A stretch of DNA of 64,000 bases from Diaminobutyricibacter sp049994905 (GCF_049994905.1 NZ_CP188258.1:1860001-1924000), one strand, 5' to 3'; positions 42,763 through 51,910 are shown, counted from the stretch's first letter. The notes: generated by a model from the sequence alone, not told the origin. Numbers and translations: made by a program.

Positions 42763-44280
42763 ATGTCAGATCAACAGGGTAAAAAGCCGTCCTCACATAC
42801 TGGCGGGACCGAAGAGTGGGAAGGCGCCAGGCCCACCCCCGCCATGCGGCGCAAGGTGATCGGTCTCGCACTCGCAGCGGCGGTCGGCGGGTTCCTCTTC
42901 GGGTTCGACTCGTCTGTCATCAACGGTGCGGTGAACTCTGTTCAGGGCCACTTCTCCCTCAACGCCTTCGTCACGGGCTTCATTGTGGCCATCGCTCTCC
43001 TCGGGTGCGCGGTGGGCGCGTTCATCGCGGGGAGGCTGGCCGACCGGTGGGGGCGGCTGAAAGTCATGCTCCTCGGCGCTGTGATGTTCCTCGTCAGCTC
43101 GATCGGCGCCGGCCTGGCATTCTCCGCCTGGGATCTCGGATTCTGGCGCATCGTCGGCGGACTCGGAATCGGTATCGCGTCCGTCGTCGCTCCTGCCTAC
43201 ATTGCCGAGATCTCGCCGCGGCAGTCCCGTGGCGGGCTCGCGTCGCTGCAGCAGCTCGCGATCACCATCGGTATCTTCATCGCCCTGCTTTCGGATGCCC
43301 TGCTCGCCGGAATCGCGGGCTCCGCATCGAACCAGCTGTGGCTGGGCCTCGAAGCCTGGCGCTGGATGTTTCTCGTCGGCGTGATCCCGTCCGTCGTCTA
43401 CGGAATCATCGCGCTCACCCTGCCGGAGTCTCCGCGCTACCTTCTCGCGACCGGCCATCGCGACGAAGCGAAGGCAGTCTTCGCGAACCTGGTTCCCGAA
43501 AGCGACCTCGACAGGCAGATCGGCGATATAGAGAGGTCGATCGCCGAAGACAAGGAAGGCCTGAAGGCCACACTGCGCGGAAAGGCATTCGGCCTCAAGC
43601 CGATCGTCTGGATCGGCATCATCCTGTCCGTCTTCCAGCAGTTCGTCGGCATCAACGTGATCTTCTACTATTCGACGACCCTCTGGCGTGCCGTCGGTTT
43701 CACTGAGAAGAGTTCGCTGCTGATCACGGTCATCACGTCGGTGACGAACGTCCTCGTAACGATCGTGGCCATCCTGCTCGTCGACCGGGTCGGGCGACGA
43801 CCGATCCTGCTCACCGGCTCGATCGGGATGGCGGTGTCGCTCGGGACGATGGCCGTTGCTTTCAGCTTCGCCGACAAGGTGCACGGCACCGTGTCCCTGC
43901 CGAACCCGTGGGGACCGATCGCGCTGATCGCTGCGAACGTGTTCGTCGTCTGCTTCGGCGCGTCCTGGGGTCCGCTCGTGTGGGTGCTCCTGGGTGAGAT
44001 CTTCCCGACGAAGATCCGTGCGAAGGCCCTCGGTGTCGCCGCTGCCGCGCAGTGGATCGCCAACTTCCTCGTGACGGTCACCTTCCCGCCGCTCGCAGAC
44101 TTCTCGCTCACCTTCACGTATGGGATGTACGCGGTCTTCGCCGCGCTGTCGTTCATCTTCGTCTTCTTCAAGATCCCCGAGACGAACGGCATGGCGCTCG
44201 AGCACGCGGAGACCCTCTTCGCGAACGCCCGGAAATCGCGCGGGGTCTCCGTGACCAGCTCAGGAGACAGCATCGGGTAG
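42763..44280 (+). CDS. Sugar porter-family MFS transporter
   Basis: This 505-residue protein has a 35-residue hydrophilic start, then twelve helices with sugar-porter hallmarks: GGFLFGFDSSVINGA in helix 1, GRLADRWGRLKVM, the PAYIAEISPRQSRG segment (PAYxAE), PESPRYLL before the central loop, QQFVGINVIFYYS in helix 7, VDRVGRRPILL, and the final PETNG. It is most like xylose/glucose/inositol proton symporters; the sugar cannot be told. Start ATG 42763 follows AAGGGGG. It lies between the M23 gene and rpsB, places normally adjacent, so it may be a lineage insertion. Confidence 0.92.
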   Translation: MSDQQGKKPSSHTGGTEEWEGARPTPAMRRKVIGLALAAAVGGFLFGFDSSVINGAVNSVQGHFSLNAFVTGFIVAIALLGCAVGAFIAGRLADRWGRLKVMLLGAVMFLVSSIGAGLAFSAWDLGFWRIVGGLGIGIASVVAPAYIAEISPRQSRGGLASLQQLAITIGIFIALLSDALLAGIAGSASNQLWLGLEAWRWMFLVGVIPSVVYGIIALTLPESPRYLLATGHRDEAKAVFANLVPESDLDRQIGDIERSIAEDKEGLKATLRGKAFGLKPIVWIGIILSVFQQFVGINVIFYYSTTLWRAVGFTEKSSLLITVITSVTNVLVTIVAILLVDRVGRRPILLTGSIGMAVSLGTMAVAFSFADKVHGTVSLPNPWGPIALIAANVFVVCFGASWGPLVWVLLGEIFPTKIRAKALGVAAAAQWIANFLVTVTFPPLADFSLTFTYGMYAVFAALSFIFVFFKIPETNGMALEHAETLFANARKSRGVSVTSSGDSIG

Positions 44281-44330
44281 GGCCGACGGACGGGCGACGC
44301 CGGGCGAAAGAGCTCCCCCCCGGCGGATGG

Positions 44331-44520
44331 TAGTATTCATGGAGCATCCCGCTTGTCGGGGTGACTACGCGTGCCCACTGCGCTGAATGCAGCGCCGCGT
44401 CGCATCCACACGGTCCATCTCTGGAAACAGCGGTGGCGGATGCGCGCCGGGCACCAGGAGTGGCGGCCGTCCGGTCGTCGCTGAAACCGATTGGCATGCG
44501 CGCATACAGTGCGGCGTGCC
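44331..44520 (+). promoter_or_regulatory. Promoter and structured leader of rpsB
   Basis: In the 258-bp gap before rpsB, TAGTAT (44331-44336) is the best -10. Downstream, GCGCTG-AATG-CAGCGC (44380-44395) is a perfect hairpin, and GGCATGC (44493-44499) can pair with GCGTGCC (44514-44520). The leader is about 200 bases, longer than most here, suggesting feedback control by S2 or similar; this is inference. Confidence 0.45.
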
Positions 44521-44538
44521 GGAACAGGAGTACGGCAA

Positions 44539-45516
44539 ATGGCCGTCGTAACCATGCGCCAGCTGCTCGACAGCGGCGTCCACTTCGGACACCAGACCCG
44601 CCGGTGGAACCCGAAGATGAAGCGCTTCATCCTCACCGAGCGTTCGGGCAGCTACATCATCGATCTCCAGCAGTCGCTGGCCTACATCGACAAGACCTAC
44701 GAGTTCGTCCGCGAGACGGTCGCCCACGGCGGCACCATCCTCTTCGTCGGCACGAAGAAGCAGGCCCAGAACGCTATCGCCGAGCAGGCGACGCGCGTGG
44801 GCCAGCCCTACGTGAACCAGCGCTGGCTGGGTGGTCTGCTGACCAACTTCGCGACGGTCTCCAAGCGTCTCGCGCGCATGAAGGAGCTCGAGGAGCTCGA
44901 CTTCGAAGGCACCACGAGCGGCTTCACCAAGAAAGAGCTCCTCATCAAGAAGCGTGAGCTCGACAAGCTGCACAAGTCGCTTGGCGGAATCCGCAACCTG
45001 ACGAAGACCCCGAGCGCGCTCTGGGTGGTCGACACCAAGAAGGAGCACCTCGCGATCGACGAGGCCAAGAAGCTGGGCATCCCGGTCATCGGCATCCTCG
45101 ACACCAACTGCGACCCCGACGAGGTGCAGTACCCGATCCCGGGTAACGACGACGCCATCCGTTCCGTCGGCCTGCTCACGCGCATCGTCGCCGACGCTGC
45201 CGCAGAGGGCCTGATCCAGCGTCACCAGAAGCCCGAAGAGGGTGCAGAGCCGGCTGAGCCGCTCGCCGAGTGGGAGGCGGAGCTTCTCGGAGCGTCCGGC
45301 CAGGAGCTCCAGTCGAGCCCCGAGACCTCGAAGTCCGTCGACGCCGACCTCAAGGAAGCCAAGGCCGAGCTCGGCACGGTGACCGACGAGGCTGAGGCTC
45401 TCGAAGAGGCCGTCGAGGAGACCGAGGCCGATTCCGCCGAGGCCGTCGCCATCGACGACGCGACCGAGGCCGTGGTCGAGGCAGAGGCTGCCGAGACCGA
45501 AGCAGAAGCCAAGTAA
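44539..45516 (+). CDS. rpsB: 30S ribosomal protein S2
   Basis: S2 is a late-assembling small-subunit protein. The first 235 residues are standard, opening VVTMRQLLDSGVHFGHQTRR and containing QRWLGGLLTNF and IPGNDDAIRS. Residues 240-325 are an acidic Ala/Glu-rich tail, typical of actinobacteria and about 85 residues beyond the E. coli length. ATG 44539 follows CAGGAG; an in-frame ATG at 44491 would add residues that do not fit. tsf follows after 47 bp. Confidence 0.97.
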   Translation: MAVVTMRQLLDSGVHFGHQTRRWNPKMKRFILTERSGSYIIDLQQSLAYIDKTYEFVRETVAHGGTILFVGTKKQAQNAIAEQATRVGQPYVNQRWLGGLLTNFATVSKRLARMKELEELDFEGTTSGFTKKELLIKKRELDKLHKSLGGIRNLTKTPSALWVVDTKKEHLAIDEAKKLGIPVIGILDTNCDPDEVQYPIPGNDDAIRSVGLLTRIVADAAAEGLIQRHQKPEEGAEPAEPLAEWEAELLGASGQELQSSPETSKSVDADLKEAKAELGTVTDEAEALEEAVEETEADSAEAVAIDDATEAVVEAEAAETEAEAK

Positions 45517-45563
45517 CTCCGGCTCAACTCCGCACATTTTCGACAGAAGGTTCTCAGAAGCAC

Positions 45564-46391
45564 ATGGCAAACATCAGCATCGCTGACATCAAGGCACTGC
45601 GCGAGCAGCTCGGTACGGGCATGGTCGACACGAAGAAGGCGCTCGAGGAAGCTGACGGCGACCTCGAGAAAGCCACAGAGATCCTGCGCCTCAAGGGTGC
45701 GAAGGGCAACGCTAAGCGTGCCGACCGCTCCACGAGCGAGGGTCTCGTCGCTGCCAAGGAGAACGACGGCACTGCGACGCTCATCGAGCTCGCCTGCGAG
45801 ACCGACTTCGTCGCGAAGGGCGAGAAGTTCATCGCCCTGGCCGACAAGGTCCTCGACGCCGTAGCTGCATCCGGCGCCACCACCGTCGAGGAGGGCCTCG
45901 CGGCTCCGGCCGGCGACAAGACCGTGGCCGATCTGATCAGCGACGAAGCAGCCATCCTCGGTGAGAAGATCGAGCTGCGCCGCGTCGCGGTCGTCACCGG
46001 CGAGCACTTCGCGATCTACCTGCACAAGACCTCCAAAGACCTGCCCCCCCAGGTCGGCGTCGTGGTCGGATACTCGGGTGACGACGCAGAGACCGCTCGG
46101 AGCATCGCGCAGCACATCTCGTTCGCGAACCCCGAGTACCTCGCCCGCGAGGACGTCCCGGCAGCCGCCGTCGAGAACGAGCGGCGCATCGTCGAGGAGA
46201 TCTCGCGCAACGAGGGCAAACCGGAGGCCGCCTTGCCGAAGATCATCGAGGGCCGCCTCGGTGCTTACTTCAAGCAGGTCGCGCTCCTCGAGCAGGACTA
46301 CGCGAAGGACAACAAGCTGACCATCAGCGCCGTCCTGAAGGACGCGGGACTGACCGTTTCGGGCTTCGCCCGATTCAAGGTCGGCGCCTGA
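45564..46391 (+). CDS. tsf: Elongation factor Ts
   Basis: EF-Ts recycles EF-Tu by nucleotide exchange. The 275-residue protein has the N-terminal UBA-like domain (IKALREQLGTGMVDTKKALEEADG), the TDFVAK motif (ELACETDFVAKGEKF) that contacts EF-Tu, and the core and dimerisation domains. Length is normal for actinobacteria. A perfect intrinsic terminator follows 11 bp after the stop, closing the rpsB-tsf unit. Confidence 0.97.
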   Translation: MANISIADIKALREQLGTGMVDTKKALEEADGDLEKATEILRLKGAKGNAKRADRSTSEGLVAAKENDGTATLIELACETDFVAKGEKFIALADKVLDAVAASGATTVEEGLAAPAGDKTVADLISDEAAILGEKIELRRVAVVTGEHFAIYLHKTSKDLPPQVGVVVGYSGDDAETARSIAQHISFANPEYLAREDVPAAAVENERRIVEEISRNEGKPEAALPKIIEGRLGAYFKQVALLEQDYAKDNKLTISAVLKDAGLTVSGFARFKVGA

Positions 46392-46401
46392 CGATGAAGT
46401 G

Positions 46402-46436
46402 AAGGAGTCCGGATCGAATCTCGATCCGGACTCCTT
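46402..46436 (+). terminator. Intrinsic terminator of rpsB-tsf
   Basis: A perfect 16-bp stem (46402-46417 with 46421-46436) and a 3-base loop, followed by TTCT. It is the clearest rho-independent terminator in the window. Confidence 0.93.
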
Positions 46437-46493
46437 TTCTCTGCCCGCAGCAGCTAGCTTTAGAAAAACCGGAACGGAAGGACTCGAACACCT

Positions 46494-47219
46494 ATGTCGG
46501 AATCGCACAAGAGGCGCCGGGTCCTTCTCAAGCTGTCCGGTGAGGCGTTCGGCGGGGGGCAGCTCGGCGTCAACCCTGACATCGTCAGCTCCATCGCCCG
46601 CGAGATCGCGCAGGCAGCGACCGACGTCGAGGTGGCGATCGTCGTCGGCGGAGGCAACTTCTTCCGGGGTGCCGAGCTCTCGCAGCGTGGCATGGACCGT
46701 GGTCGCGCCGACTACATGGGCATGCTCGGCACGGTGATGAATTCGCTCGCCCTGCAGGACTTCCTCGAGCAGGCCGGAGCCGAGACCCGGGTGCAGTCGG
46801 CGATCTCGATGACGCAGGTCGCCGAGCCGTACATCCCGCGTCGGGCAGAGCGGCACCTCGAGAAGGGCCGCGTCGTGATCTTCGGCGCCGGCGCAGGTCT
46901 GCCGTATTTCTCCACCGACACGGTCGCCGCTCAGCGCGCGCTCGAGATCGAGGCCGACATCGTGCTCGTCGCCAAGAACGGTGTCGACGGGATGTACAAC
47001 GACGACCCGAAGACAAACCCGAACGCGCGCATGATCGAGCAGATCTCGCACCAGGAGGCACTGCAGCAGAATCTGCGGGCCGTGGACTCGACAGCGCTGA
47101 GCCTGTGCATGGACAACGGCATGCCGATGCGGATTTTCGGGATCGAGCCGTCCGGCAACGTGACAGCGGCAATTCTCGGCGCCGAAATCGGCACGCTGCT
47201 CAGCGCCGGCGTGCGCTGA
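46494..47219 (+). CDS. pyrH: UMP kinase
   Basis: PyrH phosphorylates UMP to UDP, a hexamer of the amino-acid-kinase fold. The 241-residue product has RRRVLLKLSGEAFGG, VVGGGNFFRGAEL, and the FSTDTVAAQRALEIEAD and AKNGVDGMYNDDPK segments typical of bacterial UMP kinases. A good ribosome binding site (GGAAGGA) precedes the ATG. It lies downstream of the tsf terminator and upstream of frr, the universal order. Confidence 0.97.
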   Translation: MSESHKRRRVLLKLSGEAFGGGQLGVNPDIVSSIAREIAQAATDVEVAIVVGGGNFFRGAELSQRGMDRGRADYMGMLGTVMNSLALQDFLEQAGAETRVQSAISMTQVAEPYIPRRAERHLEKGRVVIFGAGAGLPYFSTDTVAAQRALEIEADIVLVAKNGVDGMYNDDPKTNPNARMIEQISHQEALQQNLRAVDSTALSLCMDNGMPMRIFGIEPSGNVTAAILGAEIGTLLSAGVR

Positions 47220-47265
47220 GCGCAACGGTAAGCTTGACTGACGCCCACCGATTGAAGGAGTGACC

Positions 47266-47820
47266 GTGATCGCGGATGTGATTTCCGACGCCCGCCAGCG
47301 CATGAGCAAGACCGTCGAGTCGGCCAAGGAGGACTTCGGGACCGTGCGCACGGGCCGGGCGAATCCCGTGCTGTTCCAGAAGATCCTGGTCGAGTACTAC
47401 GGCTCGCCTACCCCTCTCGCGCAGCTTGCTTCGCTCCAGAACCCGGAGGCGCGTGTTCTGCTCGTCACGCCGTACGACAAGTCGGCCCTGAAAGAGATCG
47501 AGAAGGCCATCGTGAACGTGCCGAACCTCGGTGCCAATGTCGGCAATGACGGCGAGATCGTGCGTGTGACGCTTCCTGAGCTCACCGAGGAACGCCGGCG
47601 CGAGTTCGTGAAGATCGTGCGGGGCAAGAGCGAAGACGCGAAGGTCGCCATCCGCAACATCCGGCGCAAGGCGAAGGACGACCTCGACGCGCTGAAGAGC
47701 GAGGTCGGCGATGACGACGTGGCGCGCGGCGAGAAGGAGCTGGAGCAGATCACGAAGACGCATGTCGACGCTGTCGACGAGGCTCTGAAGCGCAAGGAAG
47801 CCGAACTCCTCGAGGTTTAG
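47266..47820 (+). CDS. frr: Ribosome recycling factor
   Basis: RRF, with EF-G, splits post-termination ribosomes. The 184-residue product has the family pattern VIADVISDARQRMSKTVES, GTVRTGRANPVLF and the C-terminal RRKAKDDLDALK. GTG 47266 is chosen because GAAGGAG ends five bases upstream and it gives the family length; GTG 47260, two codons earlier, overlaps that ribosome binding site. Confidence 0.96.
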   Translation: MIADVISDARQRMSKTVESAKEDFGTVRTGRANPVLFQKILVEYYGSPTPLAQLASLQNPEARVLLVTPYDKSALKEIEKAIVNVPNLGANVGNDGEIVRVTLPELTEERRREFVKIVRGKSEDAKVAIRNIRRKAKDDLDALKSEVGDDDVARGEKELEQITKTHVDAVDEALKRKEAELLEV

Positions 47821-47831
47821 GGCGCGCCGCT

Positions 47832-48821
47832 ATGACCGAAGCTCCACCGGGGGAACCGGGTCCGCCCGTACCGCCACACCGCGGCAGGGCGTCGCGCGCG
47901 GAATTCCGGGCGCAGGTGAAGGCCACACGTGCCGATATCGAACGCCAGATGCAGGCTCGCAAGGCCCAGCTCGACGCGACCAATGAGCGTATCGAGGCGC
48001 GCACCGGCCGCAACCTGATCCTGGCGATCCTGATCGGGCTCGCGTTCGGGCTGCTCATGCTTTTCAGCCTGATCCTGATCAAGGAGCTGTTCATGCTGGT
48101 CGCTGCTGCGACCATCGTGTTCGCTGCATTCGAGCTCACGCAAGCGCTGCGCGCTGCGGGGCGCGACGTGCCCCGCATCCCGACGATGATCGCCTCCGTG
48201 GCGATCATCCCTGCCGCCTATTACGGCCACTCAGGTGGCCAGCTCGTGGCCCTCGCGGCCGGCATCGTCTTCGTGACGGTGTGGCGGCTCATCGAGGCCG
48301 CTGTGAAGCGTCCCAGCGTGACGGGAAGACTGTTGCTGCGCGACCTGGGGTCCGGAGCGCTGATCCAGCTGTACGTGGTCTTCCTGGGCAGCTTCGCCGC
48401 CTTGCTCTTGGCCGAGGACGGCGGCCAGTGGTGGACGCTGGCGTTCCTCATACTCGTGATCGCGATCGACACCGGTGCATACGCCACCGGCCTCTCCTTC
48501 GGCCGGCATCCCATGGCACCCACCATCAGCCCGAAGAAGACATGGGAAGGTTTTGCGGGAGCCGCACTGGCCAGCATCATCGCGGGCGTCCTGCTCTCGA
48601 TCTTCATGATCGGCGAGCCTTGGTGGTTCGGCGTGTTGTTCGGCATTGTGCTCCTCGTCACCGCCACTCTCGGTGACCTTGCAGAATCCCTGATCAAGCG
48701 CGATATCGGAATCAAGGATATGAGCTCGTGGCTTCCGGGGCACGGCGGCTTCCTCGATCGCCTCGACTCGATCCTGCCGTCCGCAGCGGCCACGTACGCG
48801 CTCTTCCTCATCTTCAGATAA
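47832..48821 (+). CDS. cdsA: Phosphatidate cytidylyltransferase
   Basis: CdsA makes CDP-diacylglycerol, the branch point for phospholipids. The 329-residue protein has a hydrophilic N-terminal 55 residues rich in Arg, Ala and Pro, about seven to eight membrane helices, SPKKTWEGFAGA, and the signature GDLAESLIKRDIGIKDMSSW ending in PGHGGFLDRLDS. It is 11 bp after frr, as in most bacteria with this operon. Confidence 0.95.
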   Translation: MTEAPPGEPGPPVPPHRGRASRAEFRAQVKATRADIERQMQARKAQLDATNERIEARTGRNLILAILIGLAFGLLMLFSLILIKELFMLVAAATIVFAAFELTQALRAAGRDVPRIPTMIASVAIIPAAYYGHSGGQLVALAAGIVFVTVWRLIEAAVKRPSVTGRLLLRDLGSGALIQLYVVFLGSFAALLLAEDGGQWWTLAFLILVIAIDTGAYATGLSFGRHPMAPTISPKKTWEGFAGAALASIIAGVLLSIFMIGEPWWFGVLFGIVLLVTATLGDLAESLIKRDIGIKDMSSWLPGHGGFLDRLDSILPSAAATYALFLIFR

Positions 48822-48830
48822 AGCATTTGG

Positions 48831-48836
48831 CACAAT
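48831..48836 (+). promoter_or_regulatory. Putative -10 hexamer for the DivIVA-repeat gene
   Basis: CACAAT six bases before GTG 48843. The identical hexamer lies upstream of rpsP. The AGGGGA between it and the GTG is too close to act as a Shine-Dalgarno site, so initiation is probably leaderless. Confidence 0.35.
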
Positions 48837-48842
48837 AGGGGA

Positions 48843-49391
48843 GTGAGCACCTTTCCCCGCACCCGCAAATCCAAGCTGGGCTACGACCCCGACCAGGTCG
48901 AAGAGTTCCTTCAGCAGGCGAGGCGGGCCTACGACGCAGACCCAGACGGGGTCACCCTCCTGACCGCGGCCGATATTCGCCACACGGCCTTCACGATGCA
49001 GAAAGGCGGCTACTCCACCTCGCACGTCGATTCCGCCCTCGAACGTCTCGAGGACGCATTCGCGTCGCGCGAGAGGGAGGTTGCGCGGAACCAGCGTGGC
49101 GACAGTGCGTGGTACGACGACGCGCGGACGACGGCCCAGGTCATCCTGAACCGTCTCGACCGGCCCGTCGGGCACCGATTCGCCCGCACGAGCATCCTGA
49201 CTTTCGGCTACAACCGGGCGGATGTCGACAAATTCGCCGGCCGTCTGGTCCGTTATTTTCAGGACGCGCGGCCGATGAGCGTTGACGAGGTCCGCACGGT
49301 CACATTCCGGCCGCAGCGCGGTGGTTACAAGGAAATCCAGGTCGATCTGCTCCTCGACAGCGTCACCGACGTCATGCTGGCCGTTCGCTGA
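48843..49391 (+). CDS. Tandem DivIVA-repeat protein
   Basis: This 182-residue protein consists of two related blocks, about residues 11-73 and 116-178. Each contains a first motif GY(D/N)xxxV(E/D)xF and a second motif (F)xxQ(K/R)GGYxxxxVDxxL, so the GY....VD element occurs four times. These correspond to the membrane-binding N-terminal motif of DivIVA/Wag31, but the long coiled coil of true DivIVA is absent. Similar short DivIVA-domain-repeat proteins are known in actinobacteria without defined function. It could bind curved membrane or the pole; unproven. Confidence 0.85.
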   Translation: MSTFPRTRKSKLGYDPDQVEEFLQQARRAYDADPDGVTLLTAADIRHTAFTMQKGGYSTSHVDSALERLEDAFASREREVARNQRGDSAWYDDARTTAQVILNRLDRPVGHRFARTSILTFGYNRADVDKFAGRLVRYFQDARPMSVDEVRTVTFRPQRGGYKEIQVDLLLDSVTDVMLAVR

Positions 49392-49430
49392 AACTGTTCG
49401 CGTCACTTTGGTATCCACGCGGATGTCCGT

Positions 49431-49436
49431 TATGGT
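49431..49436 (+). promoter_or_regulatory. Putative -10 hexamer for the transglycosylase-like gene
   Basis: TATGGT, nine bases before GTG 49446. If correct it supports 49446 over GTG 49440 as start. Confidence 0.3.
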
Positions 49437-49445
49437 TTTGTGATC

Positions 49446-50135
49446 GTGGGTAGACGAGAAGCCGAACTAGTGCCACTCACGCCGTCCAATCCGGTCGGGG
49501 TGGCTGTCAGGCGACCCCATGTGCGCTCGCGAGCGAGCCTCTGGACGTTCGCTTTCACCGCTGCCGTCGGCTTTCTGCTGGTCAACGTGGTCGACCCGTA
49601 CTCGGGCGCGACCGCAGCGACGTTCAGTCCGACCACCTCGCGCTTCGGAACCCAGCCGATCCAGCAGCTGACCGTCGAGGGGTCTTACACGACCACCGTG
49701 ACTCGTGAAGCAGTCTCGGTCAAAGCCAAGCCGAAGCCGAAGCCGGTCATCAAGCCCGCCGCTCCGTCGACGTCGTCGTCGTCAGCCGGTGGCGGTGGCG
49801 GTGGCGGGGCACCCGCGGCCGGCACGCCCGATCCCGGCTCGGCTCAGGCGATCGCCTACCAGATGGTCCATGCCCGCGGCTGGGGTGACGACCAGTACAA
49901 CTGCCTCGTCTCGCTCTGGAACCGCGAATCGGGCTGGAATGTCTATTCGTACAATGCGGGCAGCGGTGCGTACGGCATCCCGCAGGCCCTGCCCGGCAGC
50001 AAGATGGCGTCGGCGGGCCCGGACTGGCAGTCGAACCCTGCCACGCAGATCACCTGGGGCCTCGGCTACATCACGGGGCGGTACGGCACGCCCTGCGGCG
50101 CATGGGACCACTCGCAGAGCACCGGCTGGTATTAA
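49446..50135 (+). CDS. Secreted lytic transglycosylase-like protein
   Basis: This is a 229-residue exported protein with one N-terminal membrane/signal helix (LWTFAFTAAVGFLLVNVV, about 31-48), an extracytoplasmic spacer with Lys-Pro repeats and a Ser/Gly run, and a C-terminal domain of about 90 residues with NCLVSLWNRESGWNVYSYN, GAYGIPQALPGSKM and ITWGLGYITGRYG. The Glu in W-x-R-E-S-G-W fits the catalytic Glu of lysozyme-fold transglycosylases. It likely trims peptidoglycan. GTG 49440 is an alternative start two codons upstream. Confidence 0.85.
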   Translation: MGRREAELVPLTPSNPVGVAVRRPHVRSRASLWTFAFTAAVGFLLVNVVDPYSGATAATFSPTTSRFGTQPIQQLTVEGSYTTTVTREAVSVKAKPKPKPVIKPAAPSTSSSSAGGGGGGGAPAAGTPDPGSAQAIAYQMVHARGWGDDQYNCLVSLWNRESGWNVYSYNAGSGAYGIPQALPGSKMASAGPDWQSNPATQITWGLGYITGRYGTPCGAWDHSQSTGWY

Positions 50136-50167
50136 GCCTCAAGCCCGTCGGCTTGTAGCGTAGGTCC

Positions 50168-51910
50168 ATGGAGATCGCGCTGATCGCTGTCGTCGGTGTC
50201 ATCACCGTCGTCGCGGTGGCCGCGTTCTCGAAGCAGCTCGGGGTGGCAGCGCCACTGGTACTCGTCATCGTCGGCGTGGCCACATCGTTCCTGCCGGGTT
50301 TGCCGGCGCAGGGCGCGGTGCCGTCGTGGGTGATCCTCACCCTGGTGCTCCCGCCCCTGCTCTACTCGAATGCCGTGCAGGTGCAGTTCACCGACTTCCG
50401 GCGCAATCTCGGCACCATCTCGCTGCTGTCCGTCCTCCTCGTCATCGTGACGGCGTTCGTCGTGGGCTTCCTGCTGCACGCCATCCTGCCCGGGCTGGAC
50501 CTGGGCCTCGCCATCGCCCTGGGCGCTGTCGTCAGCCCCACGGATGCGGTCGCTGCGACTGCCGTCGCGAAGCGCCTCGGTCTTCCTGCGCGTCTGGTCG
50601 CCGTGCTCGAGGGCGAAAGCCTCGTCAACGACGCATCAGCACTCGTCCTCCTCAAGGCCGCTCTCGGTGCCACCGGCGCCTCGCTCAGTCTGTGGGCGGT
50701 CGGCGGCGCGTTTCTCTATTCCGTGGTCGTCGCGGTCGTCGTCGGACTGCTCGTCGGAGTGGTGAACGTCTGGGTACGGGCGAAGCTGAAGGATTCGGTG
50801 CTGGAGACGGCAATCTCCTTCGTCGTCCCGTTCGTCGCGTTCATCCCCGCGGAGTCGCTAGGAGCGTCGGGCGTTCTCGCCGTCGTCATGGCGGGGATCT
50901 ACACCGGGCACCGGGCTGCGCGATCGTTCACGGCCCAGGCGCGCCTGAGCGAGCAGATCAACTGGCGAACGATCCAGTTCCTCCTCGAAAACGGCGTCTT
51001 CCTCCTGATGGGCATCCAGCTGAACGCGATCATCGCTCACGCCAGGGGCAGCATGCTCGGCGTCTGGGGCGCGTTCGGAATCGGTTTGCTGCTCTGCCTT
51101 GTGCTGCTGGTCGTCCGCGCCCTGTTCATCATCCCGATCATCTGGCGCCTCAAAGCAAGCCAGAAACGCGCTCCAGAGGTCGAAGAGCGCATCTCCGACG
51201 GTCTCGAGCGCGTACGTACCGAACGGAAGAAGCGACCGCCGCAGGATGAACGGGCCGAACGGCGCTGGAATCGATTCACCCGCTACCTCGAACGGCGTGA
51301 GGCCGATGTGACCGATATGCAGGTTTCGCCGATCGGCTGGCGCGGGGGAGCCGTGCTCACCTGGGCGGGCATGCGAGGTGTCGTAACCCTCGCCGCCGCC
51401 CAGTCGCTGCCGCAGTCTCCGTACCGTTCACCACTCATCCTGATCGCTTTCACCGTCGCGCTCGTCACACTCCTCGTGCAGGGCGGGACACTGCCGTGGC
51501 TGATCCGCCGACTGGACATCACGGGTTCGGACGCCGCCGCAGACCGGCGCGAACTGGCCGGGCTGCTCGAGGAGATGAGCAAGGCCGGTCTGGCCGCCAT
51601 CGATCATCCCGATGACGAGGTGACGGTTGGACGCACCTACGACGCCGAGGTCGTCGAGCGGGTGCGGGAAGACACGATGCTGCGCGTCGAGGCGCAATGG
51701 GAGCGAGCCGAGCAGGAAGGCTCGGAGAATCCGGCATTCGGTCCTCACCAGCAGTACCAGGCGCTCAGGGAGCAGGTGCTCGAGGCCGAGCGCAGCGCCC
51801 TGCTCGACGCCCGCAGCAGAGGCAGCTATTCGTCGCGGGTGCTCCTCCACGCGCAGATGATGCTCGACTTCGAGGAGTCCCGGCTCTCCCAGCGCGACGA
51901 CCAGGTCTGA
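50168..51910 (+). CDS. Na+/H+ antiporter, CPA1 (NhaP-like) family
   Basis: This 580-residue protein has about twelve membrane helices in the first 430 residues: ALGAVVSPTDAVAATAVAKRLG and LEGESLVNDASALVL contain the paired Asp/ND ion-binding motif typical of CPA1 exchangers. A charged stretch (about 335-390) breaks the helices near GMRGVVTLAAA, and a 130-residue cytoplasmic C-terminal region follows with coiled-coil character. It exchanges monovalent cations for protons; which ion is preferred is not readable. Confidence 0.9.
   Translation: MEIALIAVVGVITVVAVAAFSKQLGVAAPLVLVIVGVATSFLPGLPAQGAVPSWVILTLVLPPLLYSNAVQVQFTDFRRNLGTISLLSVLLVIVTAFVVGFLLHAILPGLDLGLAIALGAVVSPTDAVAATAVAKRLGLPARLVAVLEGESLVNDASALVLLKAALGATGASLSLWAVGGAFLYSVVVAVVVGLLVGVVNVWVRAKLKDSVLETAISFVVPFVAFIPAESLGASGVLAVVMAGIYTGHRAARSFTAQARLSEQINWRTIQFLLENGVFLLMGIQLNAIIAHARGSMLGVWGAFGIGLLLCLVLLVVRALFIIPIIWRLKASQKRAPEVEERISDGLERVRTERKKRPPQDERAERRWNRFTRYLERREADVTDMQVSPIGWRGGAVLTWAGMRGVVTLAAAQSLPQSPYRSPLILIAFTVALVTLLVQGGTLPWLIRRLDITGSDAAADRRELAGLLEEMSKAGLAAIDHPDDEVTVGRTYDAEVVERVREDTMLRVEAQWERAEQEGSENPAFGPHQQYQALREQVLEAERSALLDARSRGSYSSRVLLHAQMMLDFEESRLSQRDDQV

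Noticed and set aside
42793..44205. 470-codon minus-strand open frame opposite the sugar porter.
   Set aside because: Extremely Asp/Arg/Glu/His-rich, an artefact of antisense reading through a hydrophobic membrane protein gene.
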